A DNA stretch of 19,762 nt. Source: Bacillota bacterium (GTDB lineage: Bacteria; Bacillota; Clostridia; Oscillospirales; Ruminococcaceae). The notes under the pieces are model-generated. The model was not told the origin of the DNA, made no database searches, and saw nothing but the letters and a program-made list of their open reading frames with translations. Made by a program: the position numbers and the translations under genes. The stretch covers positions 1 to 19,762 of the forward strand of contig JAEWLW010000048.1 in the NCBI GenBank assembly GCA_023457355.1, read 5' to 3'. This document shows, in pieces, positions 1-4,344 of this stretch. How positions within the stretch are numbered: the first letter of the stretch is position 1; the number at the start of each line of letters is the position of its first letter.

Positions 1-87
1 TTTCCAAGTTCTGTTAGATCTCCGATGGGAGTGAGAAACCTTAATTCCGAAGGTTACGCCCTTACCGCAGATATCGCATTTTGCCAT
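1..87 (-). CDS. rpmB: 50S ribosomal protein L28, N-terminal part only (gene runs off the left edge)
   Basis: The first 29 codons of ribosomal protein L28, a small protein of the large ribosomal subunit, are present. The minus-strand reading starts M-A-K-C-D-I-C-G-K-G and continues with V-S-H-S-H-R-R-S-N-R-T-W-K, the diagnostic L28 N-terminus. Cys4 and Cys7 form the first half of the zinc ribbon found in cysteine-containing L28 proteins; the second pair would lie outside the window. A strong Shine-Dalgarno (GGAGGTG, complement of 95-101) sits 7 bases before the ATG at 87. The gene has its own promoter about 40 bases upstream and is divergent from the tRNA-Arg gene. Identity is secure; completeness cannot be judged. 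Confidence 0.95.
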   Translation of the reverse strand, partial: MAKCDICGKGVTFGIKVSHSHRRSNRTWK

Positions 88-128
88 CTGTCTGCACCTC
101 CTTCAGTCCGTTATAGGATAACAGCAAT

Positions 129-157
129 ATTCTATCAGAATTCACAATTGATTGCAA
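129..157 (-). promoter_or_regulatory. Sigma-A-type promoter of rpmB
   Basis: On the minus strand a -35 box TTGCAA (152-157) and a -10 box TAGAAT (129-134) are separated by exactly 17 bases. Transcription would start near 122, leaving a leader of about 35 bases before the rpmB ATG. Confidence 0.65.
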
Positions 158-257
158 GGTGTTTTTTAAAATTATTAGGGTAAATACAAAGAAAATACGC
201 TGATAGAGGTATTTGGCCCATATTCGTTCTATTTTTAAGAAAAAAGCAAACTTACTG

Positions 258-286
258 TTGACTTTTGGACCGTTAACTGATAAAAT
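258..286 (+). promoter_or_regulatory. Promoter of tRNA-Arg
   Basis: TTGACT (258-263) and TAAAAT (281-286) are 17 bases apart, each one base from the sigma-A consensus. The predicted start near 293 lies about 38 bases before the mature tRNA. This is a strong promoter, as expected for a single-gene tRNA transcript. Confidence 0.8.
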
Positions 287-330
287 AACTACTTGTCGGA
301 TGTGAAACGACATACCGGCGTTGAGCATGT

Positions 331-407
331 GCGCCAGTAGCTCAGTTGGATAGAGTGACTGGCTACGAACCAGTAGGCCAGGGGTTCGAGTCCCTTCTGG
401 CGCACCA
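331..407 (+). tRNA. tRNA-Arg, anticodon ACG, CCA encoded
   Basis: The cloverleaf can be read directly. The acceptor stem GCGCCAG pairs with CTGGCGC. The D arm contains AGCTCAGTTGG. The anticodon stem ACTGG/CCAGT closes the 7-base loop CTACGAA with anticodon ACG. The T arm contains GGTTCGAGTCC, and the 3' end is ACCA. The anticodon reads CGU, and other CGN codons once A34 is deaminated to inosine. The gene has its own promoter and is followed at once by an intrinsic terminator, so it is a monocistronic unit. Confidence 0.97.
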
Positions 408-408
408 G

Positions 409-447
409 AAAAACCGCTTGAGAATGCGAATTCTCTAAGCGGTTTTT
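409..447 (+). terminator. Rho-independent terminator of tRNA-Arg
   Basis: A long stem AAAAACCGCTT-GAGAAT pairs with ATTCTC-(T bulge)-AAGCGGTTTTT around a GCGA tetraloop. It begins one base after the tRNA CCA end and finishes in five T. The flanking A and T runs make it potentially bidirectional, but the tRNA is the only obvious client. Confidence 0.9.
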
Positions 448-564
448 CGTTTTGCCTGAGAATGCGGCGGGCAATGTTCAAGTCGGGATTATCTTTGCTT
501 TTTTGTGTAATTTTGAGGTGTCAAAAGGTTGTGCCAAACATCAGTTGCGGCGGCTTGCATGCCC

Positions 565-592
565 TTGATACGCCCCTATGCATTCATAATAT
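565..592 (+). promoter_or_regulatory. Possible weak promoter upstream of the 667 micro-ORF
   Basis: TTGATA (565-570) and TAATAT (587-592) are 16 bases apart. The -35 matches 5 of 6 consensus positions, the -10 only 4 of 6. It would place a start near 599, about 68 bases before the short plus-strand frame at 667. Chance occurrence cannot be excluded. Confidence 0.25.
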
Positions 593-666
593 AGCACTCT
601 GACCTTTGAGGCAAGTTAAGCCTGCTCAAGCCAGTGCTGTGAACAGTTCTCAAATGAGGTGCTATT

Positions 667-789
667 ATGGACGAAAGCCAGTCTGTTCTTCACCTTTTCC
701 GCGAACAGCAGAGGAAATAGGCAAAAAAAATCCAGGGCCAGCAACTGCCCCGGGATGCTTGCTTATTGGATTATCTCTCGCTTACGTAG
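667..789 (+). other. Possible plus-strand micro-ORF (17 codons) continuing in frame beyond a TAG
   Basis: An ATG at 667 has GAGGTG five bases upstream and opens a 17-codon frame rich in charged and polar residues (M-D-E-S-Q-S-V-L-H-L-F-R-E-Q-Q-R-K), ending at TAG 718-720. The same frame stays open for another 22 codons to a second TAG at 787-789. The continuation has similar composition, as if a 40-residue protein had acquired a nonsense codon. It overlaps the terminator and end of the better supported minus-strand micro-gene at 771-842, so both may not be real. No family is recognised. It could be a decayed gene end or chance. Confidence 0.2.
723..753 (-). terminator. Intrinsic terminator of the 23-residue micro-gene
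   Basis: Read on the minus strand, CCGGGGC pairs with GCCCTGG around an 8-base loop, followed by A and a run of eight T (complement of 723-730). The third pair is a G-U wobble in minus-strand RNA but an A-C mismatch in plus-strand RNA, and the T run exists only in the minus sense. Both facts favour minus-strand transcription. Confidence 0.75.
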
Positions 790-842
790 GGAACTTCTCC
801 CTCATAGATCATATCATCTATGTCACCCATACTTAAAAACAC
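771..842 (-). CDS. Putative 23-residue acidic micropeptide
   Basis: A GTG start at 842 has GGGAGG seven bases upstream and opens 23 codons ending in TAA, 18 bases before a strong terminator. The peptide starts V-F-L-S-M-G-D-I-D-D-M-I-Y-E-G and ends V-P-Y-V-S-E-R. It is strongly acidic and has no cysteine, signal peptide or membrane segment. An internal ATG (828-830) is an alternative start but has no Shine-Dalgarno. The ATG three bases beyond the Shine-Dalgarno opens only 8 codons in another frame. I see no convincing promoter: TTTACA and TTAACA boxes exist upstream without a good -10. The SD-ORF-terminator architecture supports a real transcript; the function is unknown and no family is recognised. 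Confidence 0.4.
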   Translation of the reverse strand: MFLSMGDIDDMIYEGEVPYVSER

Positions 843-938
843 GCTTCATCCTCCCTTCTTAATTGCTATAAAAACTATACACCTCATTTAAGTAATTACG
901 ATAAAAATCATGTTAAGACTTTGTAAAAATACATCAAA

Positions 939-990
939 GCATATCGAAAGGCCCAATCATGGGACAACTGCTTAAGTTCGTGCATATCGA
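939..990. repeat. Direct repeat GCATATCGA, two copies 43 bases apart
   Basis: GCATATCGA occurs at 939-947 and 982-990. The pair lies between the terminator of the 34-residue gene and the presumed promoter area of the 23-residue gene. Nine identical bases about four helical turns apart could be a regulator binding pair, or chance in AT-rich DNA. Confidence 0.3.
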
Positions 991-1000
991 TACAACACAA

Positions 1001-1045
1001 TGACTTTATTAACAACATGAAGCACCCGCATATTGCGGGTGCTTC
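1001..1045 (-). terminator. Terminator of the 34-residue micro-gene
   Basis: On the minus strand GAAGCACCCGC pairs perfectly with GCGGGTGCTTC (11 pairs) around a 5-base loop. It lies 23 bases after the stop codon and is followed by a moderately T-rich tail ending TGTTAATAAAGT. The same tail follows another hairpin at 4046-4091. No T run exists in the plus sense. Confidence 0.75.
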
Positions 1046-1068
1046 AGCAAGTCTCGGCTGTGAAATGG

Positions 1069-1173
1069 TTACGCGTCATCGTCTATCGACCCTTGGCAGC
1101 CAAAGGAGCTGAATTCAGCGGAACAAGCGATCTCAACGGATTCATAATTCTCATTAATTCTATTGTTATTCAT
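1069..1173 (-). CDS. Putative 34-residue two-cysteine acidic peptide (RiPP/signal-peptide-like candidate)
   Basis: An ATG at 1173 has a perfect AAGGAGGT seven bases upstream and opens 34 codons to TAA, closed by a strong hairpin terminator. The peptide starts M-N-N-N-R-I-N-E-N-Y-E-S-V-E. A small-residue segment follows, A-C-S-A-E-F-S-S-F-G-C-Q-G (residues 16-28), with Cys17 and Cys26, and the tail is S-I-D-D-D-A. It has one basic and seven acidic residues and no membrane segment. Known short peptides with a leader, a Cys/Ser/Gly-rich segment and high expression include modified-peptide precursors and autoinducer precursors, but no family signature is met. No radical SAM, LanM, protease or transporter gene lies nearby. 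Real expression is likely because of the promoter at 1206-1234. The function is inference only. Confidence 0.6.
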   Translation of the reverse strand: MNNNRINENYESVEIACSAEFSSFGCQGSIDDDA

Positions 1174-1201
1174 AATGTCTACCTCCTTGGTGTGATCTTG
1201 A

Positions 1202-1247
1202 TATGATCATAACATGCCAGAATAATTCTGTCACGTGACGGAGTCAC
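1202..1247. promoter_or_regulatory. Operator-like palindrome cluster over the 34-residue gene promoter
   Basis: Four palindromes are packed into 46 bases. TATGATCATA (1202-1211) covers the -10 box. CAGAATAATTCTG (1218-1230) lies mostly in the spacer. GTCACGTGAC (1230-1239) overlaps the -35 box. GTGAC-GGA-GTCAC (1235-1247) lies just upstream and shares GTGAC half-sites with the previous one. Their placement suggests binding by one or more dimeric regulators. The regulator is not identifiable from this window. Confidence 0.55.
1206..1234 (-). promoter_or_regulatory. Strong extended -10 promoter of the 34-residue micro-gene
   Basis: On the minus strand GTGACA (complement of 1229-1234, 5 of 6 consensus) and TATGAT (complement of 1206-1211, 5 of 6) are exactly 17 bases apart. 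A TGT lies directly before the -10, which makes it an extended -10 element. Transcription would start near 1199 and give a leader of about 25 bases ending in the AAGGAGGT ribosome binding site. Confidence 0.8.
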
Positions 1248-1292
1248 AGAACAAAAAATAACATATTTTAAACTTCTAAAATCGATCTGCTT

Positions 1293-1335
1293 AAAAAGCG
1301 GGTGGCCACCGCAGAAGTCGAAACGTCCGCCACCC
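1293..1335 (-). terminator. Second hairpin with T run downstream of the cysteine-rich micro-gene
   Basis: On the minus strand GGGTGGC pairs with GCCACCC around a 22-base GC-rich loop, followed by GC and five T. It lies 15 bases after the better terminator at 1351-1386, so it would be a back-up terminator insulating the promoter at 1206-1234. There is no room for a promoter between the two hairpins, so a separate small RNA starting there is unlikely. Confidence 0.5.
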
Positions 1336-1350
1336 AATGAACTTTGATCG

Positions 1351-1386
1351 GAAAAATAAAAAAGGCTTGCTTTTTACAGCAAGCCT
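1351..1386 (-). terminator. Terminator of the cysteine-rich micro-gene
   Basis: On the minus strand AGGCTTGCT pairs with AGCAAGCCT (nine pairs, short loop), followed by TTTTTATTTTT. It starts 16 bases after the stop codon of the 30-residue frame. Confidence 0.85.
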
Positions 1387-1402
1387 AAGGGACCCGTATT
1401 TA

Positions 1403-1495
1403 TTAGCGAAACCGATTGCAGCAGCTACAACGGCAACAACAGCAGTTATTTTGGCAGCCGAACGCGCCTAAAAAGAGCAGAGGCCAAAGGAACAT
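1403..1495 (-). CDS. Putative 30-residue hydrophobic, cysteine-rich micropeptide
   Basis: The start is ATG at 1495, with AAAAGGAGTGA placed correctly before it; a longer frame reaching 1603 has no such site. Residues 1-13 (M-F-L-W-P-L-L-F-L-G-A-F-G) are strongly hydrophobic. The rest holds eight cysteines, at 14, 18-21, 23 and 25-26, mixed with Asn and Arg, and the end is N-R-F-R. A terminator follows directly. The composition suggests a membrane-anchored or membrane-inserting metal- or disulphide-binding peptide, or a modified-peptide precursor. No named family is recognised. No clear vegetative promoter is visible upstream, so a developmental sigma factor is possible. Confidence 0.55.
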   Translation of the reverse strand: MFLWPLLFLGAFGCQNNCCCCRCSCCNRFR

Positions 1496-1888
1496 AATCG
1501 TCACTCCTTTTAGCTTATTTACATAGAAAACAGGTACAATACAGCTTATGGGGAAAAGCGTATATGTGATACAGGAAGCCGAAGGAGGAATCTGTTTGGC
1601 CAACGCGCTCTGTGTGGTGAACCTTTGGCGCGCCGACGTCAGCCCAATGGGACGAAAATCAAGTCCGTCGAGGTAATAAATGAAAGGCCCAAAGGCGGTA
1701 ATAATGCCTGGATCGTACTGGCGGCTGCAATTTGTGCAGGCAATTGGAAAGGTCGGGTAATACGATGGGAATAAAACGCCAGCGCCAAGGCAACCTTAAT
1801 CAGACAGGCGCATTGTTTCTTCATCCCTTGCGTGGATTAAAATTCCGCTTCGGGATCAAAAGGGACATTAAGAAAGGCGGAGAGATAT
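1496..1888. other. Intergenic region between the cysteine-rich micro-gene and gltS
   Basis: No convincing gene is seen. The plus strand has a 42-codon frame (1548-1676) without a ribosome binding site at its ATG. An in-frame TTG at 1596 is preceded by GGAGG seven bases upstream and would give 26 codons. A 26-codon frame from an ATG at 1680 has GAGGT upstream. The three frames overlap or abut and read like decayed or chance coding. TAAAAT at 1836-1841 could be the -10 of a gltS promoter, but its -35 is poor. No riboswitch is recognised. Confidence 0.4.
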
Positions 1889-3136
1889 ATGATCGATATT
1901 TTAAGCTATTTTGGTACAGCCACGCTGGATGCGCAAGGGGCGGTTGCTTCTTTTAAGTTTGAGTATCTGACTTCTCTGGGCTTTGCCGCACTGGTTATTT
2001 TTATTGGGCGTGCGATGGTCGCGCACACGAGCATGCTACGAAAGTACGCCATACCGGCCCCTGTGGCGGCAGGCTTGCTATTTTCGCTTTTGGTGGCCTT
2101 AGTCAAAATGTCCGGCGGTATCGCATTCTCCTTTGAGACGACGATTATAAAGGACTTAAGCCAGAACCTCTTTTTTCTCTGTGTCGGCTTTGGGTTCAGC
2201 ATGAGGATGGTGAAACAGGCGGGCGGAAAGCTCTGCCTGATGATTGCCGTTGCCGCCTGCCTGCTCATAACATTACAGGATGTTGTGGGGGTTCTTGTCG
2301 GAAAGATCATCGGCATGCACCCACTGCTGGCGTTGCAGTGCTCCTCTTCGGCGATGTCCGGCGGTGTTGGCACAGCTTCAGCATTTGGCCCTATCTTTGA
2401 AAGCAAGGGCGCCGCGGATGCCACCACTGTCGGCGTTGCAGCCGGTACGCTTGGCAATATCATGGGGTCTCTTATCGGTGGCCCGGCTGCGGCATTTTTG
2501 ATCAGGCGGCATCAGCTTAAATCCGACCCCAACGACAAGCCGGAGTCGCTGGCTGGCGGCAAGGAGGCCGCCCTCAACAACGGCCGCATGATTTCGATGT
2601 TTGCGATGTGCCTGTTGATCGCGGCATTGGGTATGCCGATTTATGTCCTGCTGGACAATATCCCCTATATCGAGATGCCAAAGTTTGTCGGTTGCCTTTT
2701 TGCGGGGGTTATTGCCCGCAATGTTTTGGAAGCGGCCGATATTAAATTTTACGTTCCGGAGGTTGATGCTATTGAGCATATGTTTTTAGAGCTTTATCTG
2801 GCATTGGTACTCATGACCATCGATATCACCAAGCTGGCGCCGGTGGCGGGCCAGATGGGGGTTATTTTGCTGGCACAGGCGGCTTTAATGGCTTTGTTTG
2901 CAATTTTTATTTCCTTTAATATGTTTGGTCGGGACTACGGCGCCGCTGTCATGGCTGCCGGCAACTGCGGCTGGGGATGCGGTTCGGGACCCAACGCTGT
3001 TGCCAATGAGAAGGCGGTCATGGACACATACGGCTGGCACAATATCGCGTGGGTGCTTTATCCCTCTTTTGCGGTGGTTATCGACGATATTTATAACCCC
3101 ATTATCCTCTCGGTGCTCAGCAATTTCCTGGCCTAA
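1889..3136 (+). CDS. gltS: Sodium/glutamate symporter, GltS (ESS) family
   Basis: An integral membrane protein of 415 residues, the usual GltS length, expected to import glutamate with sodium. It shows two homologous halves. The first has I-P-A-P-V-A-A-G-L-L (about residues 55-64) and the hairpin-type segment S-G-G-V-G-T-A-S-A-F-G-P (about 157-168). The second has A-A-V-M-A-A-G-N-C-G-W-G followed by G-P-N-A-V-A-N near residues 350-370. Both glycine/serine-rich motifs are typical of the re-entrant loops of this family. About eleven hydrophobic spans can be drawn. The ATG at 1889 has GGAG eight bases upstream. No partner gene is co-transcribed. Some ESS proteins carry other dicarboxylates, so the exact substrate is inferred. 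Confidence 0.88.
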   Translation: MIDILSYFGTATLDAQGAVASFKFEYLTSLGFAALVIFIGRAMVAHTSMLRKYAIPAPVAAGLLFSLLVALVKMSGGIAFSFETTIIKDLSQNLFFLCVGFGFSMRMVKQAGGKLCLMIAVAACLLITLQDVVGVLVGKIIGMHPLLALQCSSSAMSGGVGTASAFGPIFESKGAADATTVGVAAGTLGNIMGSLIGGPAAAFLIRRHQLKSDPNDKPESLAGGKEAALNNGRMISMFAMCLLIAALGMPIYVLLDNIPYIEMPKFVGCLFAGVIARNVLEAADIKFYVPEVDAIEHMFLELYLALVLMTIDITKLAPVAGQMGVILLAQAALMALFAIFISFNMFGRDYGAAVMAAGNCGWGCGSGPNAVANEKAVMDTYGWHNIAWVLYPSFAVVIDDIYNPIILSVLSNFLA

Positions 3137-3184
3137 TAAAAGCACCGGTGGATGGCTTTTGCCAAACAAAAATTGCCCAAATGA

Positions 3185-3331
3185 GCGGATTACAAGTCCA
3201 TCGTTGAAAACCGATTGACTCAACGGCCGGTGCCTGCGCACAAGATTGACGCAATCGGGCGCGAAACCGCCGGTAACACCCCGCGCTTTGCCGCCGCCAA
3301 CGAGGGCGTTTATCACGGCTGCTACTCAAGA
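3185..3331 (+). pseudogene. Possible gene remnant downstream of gltS
   Basis: A plus-strand frame in different phase from gltS encodes A-D-Y-K-S-I-V-E-N-R-L-T-Q-R-P and continues A-H-K-I-D-A-I-G-R-E-T-A-G. The composition looks protein-like rather than antisense. An upstream ATG (3152) is in frame but separated by TGA at 3182-3184, and no ribosome binding site fits. Beyond about 3331 the frame is only the antisense of the next gene. It may be the tail of an eroded gene; the family is not recognised. Three frames are open here in GC-rich DNA, so chance remains possible. A weak AAAAGC/GCTTTT hairpin at 3138-3160 may terminate gltS. Confidence 0.25.
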
Positions 3332-3795
3332 ACGTATCGGGCAACTTCTTTAAAATTGCCATTCACCCAGAAATCGGTCTGGTATTTGCCTTTTCCGTCG
3401 TCGGTGATATCAAAAACGCTGAAGGGAATTTCAATCTCGGCGCTGCCTTTTGCGGGCACTTCAACGGTGGCATCCCCGAAATGCCCTTCGCCGAATGCGA
3501 TATATTCCCAGTTATTACCGCCAAGACGGTGTCGCTGGGTCACAAAGCCGGTGGTGACGGTTACCGTCTTTTCACTGCCGTTTGTGATGCGCACGGGGAC
3601 CTTCAGATCCCGGCTGTAGATAAGTTTATCGTCCTTGTGCCAGGCGCTCAGGATGTCGATGTTCATTCTTGTTGGGTCGCCATTTTTCCGCCAATAGGCA
3701 ATCTGCTGTTCCTCCATAAAATTGCGCAAATGCCCCGCTGCGCTGTGCGTGTTATGCGTCAAAACGCATAACGCGTCCCATACTGTCGTGATCAA
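3322..3795 (-). CDS. Hypothetical protein, probably a 5'-truncated gene (C-terminal beta-rich domain)
   Basis: The frame ends at TAG 3322-3324 and is open back to a TTG at 3795. Residues from about 40 onward look like a real soluble beta-sandwich-like domain, with alternating segments such as V-P-V-R-I-T-N-G and T-V-T-V-T-T-G-F-V, then A-E-I-E-I-P-F-S-V-F-D-I. No start is well supported: TTG 3795 and ATG 3717 or 3664 lack a properly spaced Shine-Dalgarno, and the 5' part runs through a perfect hairpin at 3751-3772. I infer a fragment whose upstream part was lost or replaced by the palindromic region. The frame looks intact after about 3720. No family is recognised and there is no signal peptide. 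Confidence 0.4.
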   Translation of the reverse strand: MITTVWDALCVLTHNTHSAAGHLRNFMEEQQIAYWRKNGDPTRMNIDILSAWHKDDKLIYSRDLKVPVRITNGSEKTVTVTTGFVTQRHRLGGNNWEYIAFGEGHFGDATVEVPAKGSAEIEIPFSVFDITDDGKGKYQTDFWVNGNFKEVARYVLE

Positions 3796-4091
3796 AAGCG
3801 CGCAGGGTTTTGGTGGAGCAGCGGGCGTTTATGTCGCCCGCTATGATAAGCGGAGCCAAGCTGCCGCGCACGCACCTATATGCGAGCGGTCCGGGCAGCG
3901 CCCCAAAGTGCACTAATTTTGTAAGAAGCGCAGGAGAGGGTGCAAAAACAATCCAGTGGACTGTTTTTGCGGGAAGAACCCACGCCGGGGGTTCTCCCAT
4001 GTCGCGATAAGTGACATTTGTTTTATGCAAATTGCGAAGCCCCTGTCACTTTATTAACAGCCTGAAGCCGCCCCTTGCACAGAAGCGGCTT
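3751..4091. repeat. Palindrome-dense region (possible REP/MITE-like element or structured RNA)
   Basis: At least seven hairpins lie within 341 bases. They are: 3751-3772 (9 pairs, CAAA loop); 3820-3842 (8 pairs, AGCGGGCG/CGCCCGCT); 3862-3899 (CTGCC/GGCAG enclosing CGCACGCA/TGCGAGCG with one mismatch); 3942-3970; 3971-3998 (about 10 pairs with one bulge); 4009-4051 (AAGTGACA/TGTCACTT with an inner ATTTG/CAAAT); and 4065-4091 (AAGCCGC/GCGGCTT). None has a clear T run on either strand. Protein frames through it (3752-4030 minus, 3810-4010 plus) have no ribosome binding site or recognisable motif. With 4092-4344 it forms a gene-free stretch downstream of mfd. Confidence 0.6.
3942..3970. repeat. 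29-base near-perfect palindrome
   Basis: GCAAAAACA at one end and TGTTTTTGC at the other enclose TCCA-G-TGGA, with a single mismatched pair (A against C). An independent inverted repeat (3971-3998) abuts it without a gap, so the two form one composite. Such palindromes are common as dispersed repeats in Clostridia genomes; the copy number here cannot be seen. Confidence 0.75.
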
Positions 4092-4188
4092 TACAGCGAG
4101 CTGATAAGCAAAAGGCCTTGGCACAGAAAATACAGCGATAACAGCGCGCATCAGAGCAAAGCGTATAGTACAGTAACCAATTTAAGAC

Positions 4189-4216
4189 TAGACACAACCT
4201 GAGCAGTCTATTTTTT
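4189..4216 (+). terminator. Weak terminator-like hairpin, plus sense
   Basis: TAGAC (4189-4193) pairs with GTCTA (4206-4210) directly before six T (4211-4216). The stem is short, but the T run is only in the plus sense. No plus-strand gene precedes it, so if real it would end a non-coding transcript from the palindromic region. The rest of 4217-4344 shows no gene or clear mfd terminator. Confidence 0.3.
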
Positions 4217-4344
4217 GCCCCGCTGTGTTGTCGTCCTTGGCGGGCGCCAGCCCACCGGCGTTTTCCACTTTGCAAGCCGCAAAATAGCCTCGTTAAATTC
4301 TGCACCATTTCTCAAATTATTTAACTATAACGCATTGCTTGATA

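Noticed and set aside
331..407. tRNA-Arg as an integration site for a mobile element
   Set aside because: I found no second copy of the tRNA 3' end in the window and no integrase or excisionase.
62..481. 139-codon minus-strand frame
   Set aside because: It runs antisense through the tRNA-Arg gene, its terminator and both promoters, and its P-E-G-T-R-T-P segment is the well-known false translation of tRNA complement.
718..720. TAG read as pyrrolysine, and TGA at 3182-3184 read as selenocysteine
   Set aside because: No PYLIS or SECIS-like hairpin directly after either codon, and no gene of those pathways in view; nonsense mutation or chance is simpler.
606..862. Plus-strand frames of 67 and 76 codons
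   Set aside because: They run through the minus-strand terminator and micro-gene, have no ribosome binding site, and have composition unlike protein.
1190..1340. About 51-codon minus-strand frame from a TTG ending at the AGGAGG of the 34-residue gene
   Set aside because: It crosses the strong promoter, the palindromes and a terminator stem, and it has no ribosome binding site.
1548..1676. 42-codon plus-strand frame before gltS
   Set aside because: Its ATG has no ribosome binding site. An internal TTG has one, but no other support was found.
3752..4030. 92-codon minus-strand frame containing L-I-I-A-G-D-I-N-A, reminiscent of an endonuclease/exonuclease/phosphatase motif
   Set aside because: Only one motif-like stretch; the frame runs through several perfect hairpins, lacks the other catalytic motifs and has no ribosome binding site.
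4054..4308. 84-codon Cys/Arg-rich minus-strand frame after mfd
   Set aside because: Composition is typical of translated non-coding DNA; it runs through the 4065-4091 hairpin and has no good ribosome binding site.
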